Source: Thermoguttaceae bacterium
GTDB lineage: Bacteria > Planctomycetota > Planctomycetia > Pirellulales > Thermoguttaceae
Assembly: GCA_028695865.1 (NCBI GenBank)
Contig: JAQVID010000148.1
Coordinates: forward strand, 1 to 7,163
Reading direction: 5' to 3'
DNA length: 7,163 bases
This document shows positions 1-4,534 of this stretch, piece after piece. The notes beneath the pieces were generated by a model that saw only the letters and a program-made list of their open reading frames with translations, had not been told where the DNA came from and did no database searches. Positions within the stretch are counted from its first letter, which is position 1. The number at the start of each line of letters is the position of its first letter. Made by a program: the position numbers and the translations under genes.

Positions 1-704
1 GTGCTCTGCTTCGAGCTTTGGTTCAACAGCAAGGCGAAAGCAAAAACGTCGTTCGCAGTATCATCTCGCTTGAGGACCCCATTGAATACGCCGTGGACGG
101 TGTGGCGCAAATGGAACTGTCCCGAAGCGGTGAAACAACACTTGACCGACTCATTCGATACCTGTTGAGGCAAGACCCGGACGTGATTATGGTCGGCGAA
201 ATCCGCGACAAGGAAACAGCGGAAGCGGCGCTCCAGGCGGCCCTCACAGGACATTTACTGATCAGTACCTTCCATGCCAGCAGCGCGGCCGGGGCTCTGT
301 GTCGTCTGCTTGAACTGGGAATCGAACCGTTCACTATCCGCAGTAGTGTTTCGCATATCCTTTGTCAGCGACTTGTCCGCAGGTTGTGTACTTGCGCCAA
401 AAAGACAACGGCCAGCCGGGCAATCAATATCCTTGGTCAAACATATCGCCTCGACGCATGGTACGAAGCTTGCGGATGCCCCAAGTGTAACGGTACCGGT
501 TACGTTGGACGTTTTCTCGTCGCCGAATCGCTTCCACTTAATTCCGAAAGCATGTCAAACGCCATATTGGATCGCAAGGAAGCCAAAGTCGTACAAAAAA
601 TCGCCGCTGAATGCGGTATGGTTTCATTGGGTGACGCCGCTGTTCAGCTCATTCATGAAGGAAAAACCTCGCCCATTGAGGTCCTCCGCGTTTTGGGTGG
701 TTGA
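1..704 (+). CDS. Type II secretion / type IV pilus assembly ATPase (GspE/PilB family), C-terminal part, 5' truncated
   Basis: This cytoplasmic hexameric ATPase family powers pseudopilus or pilus assembly and docks on the inner-membrane platform protein. The reading frame is open from base 3, so the gene starts outside the window; TTG at 18 is internal. Visible family motifs: the Asp box SLEDPIEY (nt 66-89), Walker B DPDVIMVGEIRD (174-209), and the His box TGHLLISTFHA (246-278). After these comes a Cys cluster, LCTC then ACGCPKCNGTGYVGR (about 384-512), which matches the zinc-binding insert of GspE/PilB and argues against PilT. Walker A and the N-terminal domains must lie upstream. The first Cys pair is CxC rather than the usual CxxC. 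The stop TGA (702-704) lies three bases before the next ATG, suggesting an operon with translational coupling. The family is certain; GspE versus PilB cannot be settled from this fragment, though the retained zinc motif and the ending on VLRVLGG fit either. Confidence 0.93.
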   Translation, partial: ALLRALVQQQGESKNVVRSIISLEDPIEYAVDGVAQMELSRSGETTLDRLIRYLLRQDPDVIMVGEIRDKETAEAALQAALTGHLLISTFHASSAAGALCRLLELGIEPFTIRSSVSHILCQRLVRRLCTCAKKTTASRAINILGQTYRLDAWYEACGCPKCNGTGYVGRFLVAESLPLNSESMSNAILDRKEAKVVQKIAAECGMVSLGDAAVQLIHEGKTSPIEVLRVLGG

Positions 705-707
705 ACC

Positions 708-1658
708 ATGACGTTCCCGCAAGATTCGTTTCGGTACTGTCGAACCGTTGCGCGAAAAAGCGGTTCTACATTTGCCTCCGCGCTAAGGTTTTTACCCCGC
801 GAAAAACGCGATGCCATGGTCGTCTTGTATGCCTTTATGCGACTGACAGACGACTTGGCCGATACCGCAACCTCCCCGCTTGCGTGCCGGCGGCAAAGTC
901 TGACGCGGTGGTCCGGCCGCCTTGTTCAAACGTTGGACAACACGACCGATCCGGCGGCGCAATCTGATCCCAATACAATATCGCGCGTTCATCCGGAAGA
1001 AAATGTTTTTCCCGCGCTAAAACAGGTCTGTCAACGTTTTGACATTCCTCGTGAATATTTGCTCCGCGTGATTGACGGTGTAACCTCGGACCTTGTACCT
1101 TGTGTTCAAATGAAGACGCTGGACGAAGCACTGCTCTATTGCGATCGGGTGGCCGGAGCGGTCGGAATGGCGACGCTTGCCGTCTTTGGGTGCGATAAAC
1201 CGATTGATACGCCTGACATTCAAAACGCCGCGATTGCTTGCGGTCGCGCGTTCCAATGGACCAATTTTCTGCGCGACATTGGCGAGGACCTCAAAGCCGA
1301 CCGCGTTTATTTCCCGTTGTCCGATTTCGAATCCGTCGGCTTGAGTCTTGAAACATTCAAGTCGATTCCCGACCCCGGTCATACAAGCACGCTCGCGTTT
1401 TTCCGCTTGCAGCACGAACGCGTCCATCGATTTTTTGAGGAATCCGCATCGCTTCTGGATCATGTGAACCGCGATAGTCGGGACGTGTACAATCTCATGA
1501 GGCAGCGATATCGGCTTGTGTTCGAAACGCTGCGAAACGATAATTTTCAAGCCTTTTACAGAAGAGTCCGCCTTTCTCCCTGGCGGAAAACAAAACTGGT
1601 CGCCGAATGCCTGTTGAGCACCATAAAATCGCGTTTCATTTTTTCTTCGGTTCGATAA
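708..1658 (+). CDS. Squalene/phytoene synthase family protein (presqualene diphosphate synthase-like)
   Basis: Family members condense two prenyl diphosphates head-to-head (farnesyl-PP to presqualene-PP/squalene, or geranylgeranyl-PP to phytoene), feeding hopanoid or carotenoid synthesis at the membrane. The 316 residues match the usual length. Both Mg-diphosphate-binding acidic motifs are present: DDLAD at residues 48-52 and RDIGEDLKADR at 189-199. Also present are the N-terminal YCR at 10-12, LPREKRDAM at 29-37, LYAFMRLTDD at 40-49 and YCDRVAGAVGMATLAVFG at 144-161. The RVAGAVG block looks more like HpnD/CrtB than HpnC. No desaturase, HpnC or HpnE is in the window, so the exact product is not decided. 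The ATG at 708 is three bases after the ATPase stop and lacks a clear Shine-Dalgarno, consistent with coupled translation. The 3' end overlaps the convergent glycosyltransferase gene by 23 bases. Confidence 0.9.
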   Translation: MTFPQDSFRYCRTVARKSGSTFASALRFLPREKRDAMVVLYAFMRLTDDLADTATSPLACRRQSLTRWSGRLVQTLDNTTDPAAQSDPNTISRVHPEENVFPALKQVCQRFDIPREYLLRVIDGVTSDLVPCVQMKTLDEALLYCDRVAGAVGMATLAVFGCDKPIDTPDIQNAAIACGRAFQWTNFLRDIGEDLKADRVYFPLSDFESVGLSLETFKSIPDPGHTSTLAFFRLQHERVHRFFEESASLLDHVNRDSRDVYNLMRQRYRLVFETLRNDNFQAFYRRVRLSPWRKTKLVAECLLSTIKSRFIFSSVR

Positions 1659-3249
1659 TCGCGTATCGCAAATTCAAAGGTTCAATATCGGCCTTGGTCA
1701 GCCAGGGAATGGACAACGTGTCCGGAGCAACAACAGCCCGGGGAAAACGACGTTTGAGATATTCCGGTACGTCGTCCGGCGGCTGCCCCGTCCCGGATTT
1801 CCAGACGATCATACCCCCATCGCGATCCAGGTCTTCATCGAAAACCCAAAAGCCGTCCGGATGCTTGCCCGGTTCCGTGCCGTGATAATAACACAGAACA
1901 GAAGGACGTCCTTTCATGTGAAGGGCGGCATGGCCGACTACTTTCCAATCGCCTGACAAATAGGGACATGGCGCCGGTCCAAAGCGTCTGGCCCAGATTT
2001 CGTCAAGCTTGGTACCAAGCGCTTTAGCGGGGAAATCAGAGCGGCAAGGATCTTTTGTAAAACAATATCGAAACTGATAATCGAACCAGAAGGCAAAAAC
2101 GGTCACGATCAAAACGACGAAGGCCAGGATGGCCGTTCGCTTAATCGCGATTTTGCCCGGGATGATCTGAAAGAACTGAACGAACCAAAGGGCGGTGAGC
2201 GTCCAAAGCGGGGAACCGTATGCCGGACGCATTCGACCTCCTCCACACGCCGCGAAAATGCCCAACTGGATCACGATGGGAAGGAAAAACATAAAGGTCA
2301 AAAAACGATTGCGAAAGAGATCGTCGTCAAAATCAACAGCGTCGGGAAGAGGTCGCCGCCGTTTCAATTGCCAACAAAAGCCCAGCAGGGGAATCAGTGG
2401 CACAATCATCGGCAGAATAAAAAAGAGTTGAGATCCGAAAAATCGCAATGGGGTAATCAGATGATTCCACGCCGAAGAGTTACCCGACAACGAATGGGCA
2501 GCGTATTTAATCGTCGGAAAATCATAATGAATCATCCAGCACAAATGAGGAAGAAAAATGATCACCGCGCAAAAAGACGTAAGCCAGGGTCCCGGGCTGC
2601 ACCACAAGCGCCGCACTTTCGGTTCCAGACAGAGATAAAGGACCATCGTCAGAACAAGAATCCCCACGGAATACTTGCTCATCATGCCGGCTCCCAGTGC
2701 TATTCCAAGCCAAAGCCAATCGCCAAGCCGATTATACTTCACCGCACGGAACAAAAGAAAGATTGCCAGGCACCACAGCGACACCGGGGGCGCATTTGTC
2801 GTGAAATTGACGTTTCCGATATTGAAATACCGATAAGCTGCCGAGGCCAAAACGATCAAAAGCGCATAAGTCTCATTAACATAATACCGGGAAAGTCGCC
2901 ATACAGCCCAAATCCCCAGAAAACTGGTCAGTGCTCCGCAAAAATAACACGATATCATCGAACGACCGCAAATCTGATACATAATCTCTTGTATCCAAAA
3001 CGGCAAAGGAGGGTGATGAATGGAACCCAACACCCATTCGCGTCCGATAATGAATTGTTCAATGACGTCAAGCGTACCCGGCGAAGGCATGAGAAGCCAG
3101 GGCAGAATGGTCCATACGGCAAGCCAAAGAAAAGCAAAACGCCAAAACAACGTTGCTGCCCGAGACGAGCTGAGCGATTCTGGTGGCGGGACAGGTACAG
3201 GAGTTATCGGTTGCGGGTTGCTTGTGGAGGAAACGGTAACGGTGGACAT
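1636..3249 (-). CDS. Integral-membrane glycosyltransferase, GT39 / ArnT-like (PMT_2 type)
   Basis: Enzymes of this fold transfer a sugar from a polyprenyl-phosphate donor to a lipid, glycan or protein on the outer face of the inner membrane. The 537-residue protein has a Ser/Pro-rich cytosolic tail (residues 1-30), a first membrane helix (about 32-53), then the loop GTLDVIEQ (58-65) with Asp61 as the candidate catalytic acid, followed by REWVLG and the HHPPLPFW block (78-85) typical of the family. About ten further hydrophobic segments follow to roughly residue 388, with a charged loop at 295-315. A soluble, presumably periplasmic C-terminal domain (390-537) includes GDWKVVGHAALHMKGRPSV and WVFDEDLDRDGGMIVW. 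ATG at 3249-3247 is the first start and has only a weak AG-rich leader. The gene lies 79 bases downstream of another glycosyltransferase on the same strand, so an operon is likely. Its 3' end overlaps the convergent isoprenoid synthase gene. Acceptor and donor are unknown. Confidence 0.87.
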   Translation of the reverse strand: MSTVTVSSTSNPQPITPVPVPPPESLSSSRAATLFWRFAFLWLAVWTILPWLLMPSPGTLDVIEQFIIGREWVLGSIHHPPLPFWIQEIMYQICGRSMISCYFCGALTSFLGIWAVWRLSRYYVNETYALLIVLASAAYRYFNIGNVNFTTNAPPVSLWCLAIFLLFRAVKYNRLGDWLWLGIALGAGMMSKYSVGILVLTMVLYLCLEPKVRRLWCSPGPWLTSFCAVIIFLPHLCWMIHYDFPTIKYAAHSLSGNSSAWNHLITPLRFFGSQLFFILPMIVPLIPLLGFCWQLKRRRPLPDAVDFDDDLFRNRFLTFMFFLPIVIQLGIFAACGGGRMRPAYGSPLWTLTALWFVQFFQIIPGKIAIKRTAILAFVVLIVTVFAFWFDYQFRYCFTKDPCRSDFPAKALGTKLDEIWARRFGPAPCPYLSGDWKVVGHAALHMKGRPSVLCYYHGTEPGKHPDGFWVFDEDLDRDGGMIVWKSGTGQPPDDVPEYLKRRFPRAVVAPDTLSIPWLTKADIEPLNLRYAIIEPKKK

Positions 3250-3294
3250 ATTTTCTTTGAACTTTTTCTCTTAACGGTTTTTTGGTTGTTACGC

Positions 3295-3313
3295 AATTTT
3301 TCTTGGAAAAATT
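3295..3313. repeat. Perfect AT-rich inverted repeat between the two glycosyltransferase genes
   Basis: AATTTTTC and GAAAAATT form an 8-base-pair perfect stem around a TTG loop, 16 bases or so beyond the stop codon (TAA, 3331-3329) of the upstream minus-strand gene. The stem has a single G-C pair and on the minus strand is not followed by a T run, so it is a poor intrinsic terminator. It might stabilise an mRNA end or attenuate read-through into the membrane glycosyltransferase gene, or be chance in an AT-rich spacer. Confidence 0.35.
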
Positions 3314-3328
3314 TTTATTGGTCGGAGC

Positions 3329-4057
3329 TTATTCTTCCCGCCAAAACTTGGCCATCCAGGGCGTCGGTCGAACGGCCCGGAGAAAATTGGAACTATGCCA
3401 ACCGTTTCGAATAGCGTCCGGGTTCGGATTACCGTGGAAAACAATGATTTTCGCCCCTTCAACAGGTTTCGGTTGCAACAAATAGCCGAGCGGAAACTTG
3501 CGCATATAATGCTTTTTGAAACTCAAGCACCACGATTCCGGCCAATATTCAAGAATGCCTTTGTTTCTCATGAAGTAACTCAAAAGAGCCTGTTCGTTTC
3601 GAAATTGTTTGCGGAGTTCAGGCCCATGTTCCAGCCAAGTCGTCAAATTATCGGGATGAGCCCCTAATTCGAAACGGAACACAGACGAATTACCGATATC
3701 GCGGCCGGGCAGATTCCAGTCGCGTATAATTAAAAACTTGCCCGGATATTCAAAAAGCGGATCGAGATCGTCCACAATAAGAACATCAAGATCAAGGAAG
3801 AGAGCCTGACCTTCGAGATCGCCAAGTTTTTCCTGAAACAGGGTCAATTTTCTCCACCCTCGTTCGGGCAAATGGGCCGGTAAATCCATCGGGGGGAGCG
3901 GCTGAACTTCGATTTCAGGGCGTAACCCGGTCGCGTCGTCGGTAAAACAGACAAAGCGGTGAGGTCGGGCAAGATGTTTTTTGACATTTTGGGCTAAAAT
4001 ATTAACATATTCAGGAGCAAACTTCGTGCCCCATTTCATGCAAATAACATTATCCAT
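3329..4057 (-). CDS. Soluble glycosyltransferase with DxD motif (GT-A-like, GT8-related group)
   Basis: The 242-residue protein has no signal peptide or membrane helix and is probably cytosolic, using a nucleotide-sugar donor. It opens with VICMKWGTKFAPEYVNIL (residues 4-21), followed by HRFVCFTDD (33-41), GWRKLTLF (67-74) and the metal-binding block ALFLDLDVLIVDDLD (85-99), whose DLD at 89-91 is the candidate DxD motif. Further on are GNSSVFRFELGAHP (122-135), NEQALLSYF (154-162), WPESWCLSFK (172-181) and a terminal IIVFHGNPNPDA (204-215), a His/Asn-rich segment common near the end of such enzymes. Length and motif order match a widespread bacterial group usually annotated only as glycosyltransferase; donor and acceptor are not predictable. 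The start at 4057 is supported by an AAAGGAA ribosome binding site nine bases upstream and by the family's usual N terminus. It is the first gene of a likely two-gene operon with the GT39-like enzyme. Confidence 0.85.
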   Translation of the reverse strand: MDNVICMKWGTKFAPEYVNILAQNVKKHLARPHRFVCFTDDATGLRPEIEVQPLPPMDLPAHLPERGWRKLTLFQEKLGDLEGQALFLDLDVLIVDDLDPLFEYPGKFLIIRDWNLPGRDIGNSSVFRFELGAHPDNLTTWLEHGPELRKQFRNEQALLSYFMRNKGILEYWPESWCLSFKKHYMRKFPLGYLLQPKPVEGAKIIVFHGNPNPDAIRNGWHSSNFLRAVRPTPWMAKFWREE

Positions 4058-4066
4058 ACGGTTGGT

Positions 4067-4073
4067 TTCCTTT
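4067..4073 (-). promoter_or_regulatory. Ribosome binding site of the soluble glycosyltransferase
   Basis: On the minus strand AAAGGAA lies nine bases before the ATG at 4057-4055. It is a good Shine-Dalgarno match at an acceptable distance and decides this start codon. Confidence 0.6.
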
Positions 4074-4083
4074 CTTGTCCAAA

Positions 4084-4112
4084 AGCCTATCAGAAACCTT
4101 TATTTAAGTCAA
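4084..4112 (-). promoter_or_regulatory. Predicted sigma70-type promoter for the glycosyltransferase pair
   Basis: Read on the minus strand, TTGACT (4112-4107) is a near-consensus -35 box, followed after 17 bases by TAGGCT (4089-4084). The latter is a weak -10 but is preceded by TG one base upstream, as in extended -10 promoters. Transcription would start near 4077, giving a leader of about 20 bases that contains the AAAGGAA site. This is a by-eye prediction; spacing is ideal but the -10 matches at only three of six positions. Confidence 0.4.
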
Positions 4113-4173
4113 CACGAAAATCGACAAAGTACATGTCGGTTTCATTTGATTTTCCGTGTTTCGCGGCCTGCCC

Positions 4174-4196
4174 CCCGTTTTCTGAAGATAAACGGG
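4174..4196. repeat. Inverted repeat CCCGTTT/AAACGGG
   Basis: Seven-base perfect arms (4174-4180 and 4190-4196) flank a nine-base loop. Neither strand has a following T run, so it is not an intrinsic terminator. It could be an operator or an RNA hairpin; chance is also possible. Confidence 0.35.
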
Positions 4197-4218
4197 AAGG
4201 GAATGACCAAAAGCCGAA

Positions 4219-4231
4219 GTATCCGCGATAC
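4219..4231. repeat. Short palindrome GTATC-CGC-GATAC
   Basis: Five-base perfect arms around a three-base centre form a dyad of the size bound by a small dimeric regulator. It lies between the two divergent promoters. Length alone gives weak support. Confidence 0.25.
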
Positions 4232-4395
4232 GTACCGGCTCATCGTTTGTTTGTGTCGTTCTTTGCGAAATGTCCTGGTCGCAACCATATCAGGCCGCGA
4301 TCAAGTTTGCCCCTTACGCGTACTTTCCCGTGCTTACCATTCATCGTAACGCAACGTCTTGGCCCCCTGGTTTGGCTTCGTCGCCGGTTTTTCTC

Positions 4396-4423
4396 TTGTA
4401 TCTCATTGCGGTTAGGGTATAAT
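4396..4423 (+). promoter_or_regulatory. Predicted sigma70-type promoter for the beta-helix gene
   Basis: A perfect TATAAT (4418-4423) lies 16 bases downstream of TTGTAT (4396-4401). Transcription would begin near 4430, leaving an untranslated leader of about 105 bases before the ATG at 4535. The exact -10 and acceptable spacing make this the best promoter candidate in the window. Confidence 0.6.
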
Positions 4424-4446
4424 GACATATAGTACGTGATTACTGT

Positions 4447-4468
4447 TTTCTGCCGGGAAGCGGCAAAG
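4447..4468 (+). other. Small hairpin in the leader of the beta-helix gene
   Basis: TGCCG (4451-4455) and CGGCA (4461-4465) pair around a GGAAG loop. With C4450 bulged out, TTT (4447-4449) can pair with AAA (4466-4468), giving eight pairs. It sits about 20 bases after the predicted transcription start, where it could stabilise the mRNA 5' end. I could not match the leader to a known riboswitch class. Confidence 0.35.
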
Positions 4469-4492
4469 GAATCCGGTCGAATACAGGGTCAT

Positions 4493-4500
4493 TCACGTGA
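4493..4500. promoter_or_regulatory. Palindrome TCACGTGA in the leader
   Basis: This is a perfect eight-base palindrome. A related half-sequence, TACGTGA, occurs at about 4433-4439 just after the -10 box. The pair could be operator half-sites placed to affect transcription near the start, but this is speculative. Confidence 0.2.
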
Positions 4501-4520
4501 CGTAGTATATCGTAGTATAT
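4501..4520 (+). repeat. Perfect tandem duplication of CGTAGTATAT abutting the ribosome binding site
   Basis: Two identical ten-base units lie head-to-tail and end exactly where the AAGGAG Shine-Dalgarno starts. Such a repeat can change copy number by slippage and would alter leader length or an RNA structure next to the ribosome binding site. The repeat is directly visible; any regulatory effect is inference. Confidence 0.7.
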
Positions 4521-4526
4521 AAGGAG
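4521..4526 (+). promoter_or_regulatory. Ribosome binding site AAGGAG of the beta-helix gene
   Basis: A strong Shine-Dalgarno lies eight bases before ATG 4535. It overlaps an in-frame GTG at 4526-4528, which rules that GTG out as the real start and fixes the start at 4535. Confidence 0.85.
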
Positions 4527-4534
4527 TGTTTTGC

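Larger units (their letters stand above)
4113..4395. other. Intergenic stretch between divergent genes without a supported gene
   Basis: This stretch separates the two divergent promoters. Short open frames occur on both strands (for example 4133-4432 plus, 4428-4240 minus), but none has a ribosome binding site or recognisable protein features, so I do not call a gene. Two small perfect inverted repeats are present (4174-4196 and 4219-4231). I recognise no tRNA, riboswitch class or known small RNA. A non-coding RNA or regulator binding region remains possible. Confidence 0.5.

Noticed and set aside
1017..1550. 177-codon open frame on the minus strand inside the isoprenoid synthase gene
   Set aside because: The plus-strand frame has both catalytic Asp motifs; the antisense product has no coherent features.
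2368..3414. 348-codon open frame on the plus strand opposite the membrane glycosyltransferase
   Set aside because: Its product is very rich in Lys, Arg, Gln and Pro with no recognisable domain. That is what the complement of a hydrophobic membrane-protein gene gives. The minus-strand frame has clear GT39 motifs.
4174..4196. Inverted repeat considered as a transcription terminator
   Set aside because: No T tract follows on either strand, and no gene ends nearby, since both flanking genes point away from it.
4133..4432. 99-codon open frame in the divergent intergenic region
   Set aside because: No Shine-Dalgarno, unusual Cys/Arg/Phe-rich composition, and its end runs over the predicted promoter at 4396-4423.
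4451..4495. Resemblance of the leader to cobalamin or cyclic-di-GMP riboswitch fragments (GGGAA, GCAAAG, CCGG pieces)
   Set aside because: Only short pieces match. There is no B12 box, and the conserved GEMM helices and tetraloop-receptor parts are missing or out of order.
4436..4522. 28-codon GTG-initiated leader peptide frame ending in a TAA that overlaps the AAGGAG of the beta-helix gene
   Set aside because: The overlap with the ribosome binding site is suggestive of translational coupling, but no ribosome binding site precedes the GTG. The predicted transcript starts only about six bases upstream, and the peptide has no attenuator-like codon run.
4526..4534. Upstream GTG start that would add three residues (M-F-C) to the beta-helix protein
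   Set aside because: The GTG overlaps the Shine-Dalgarno itself. ATG 4535 has ideal spacing and gives a standard MKK signal peptide.
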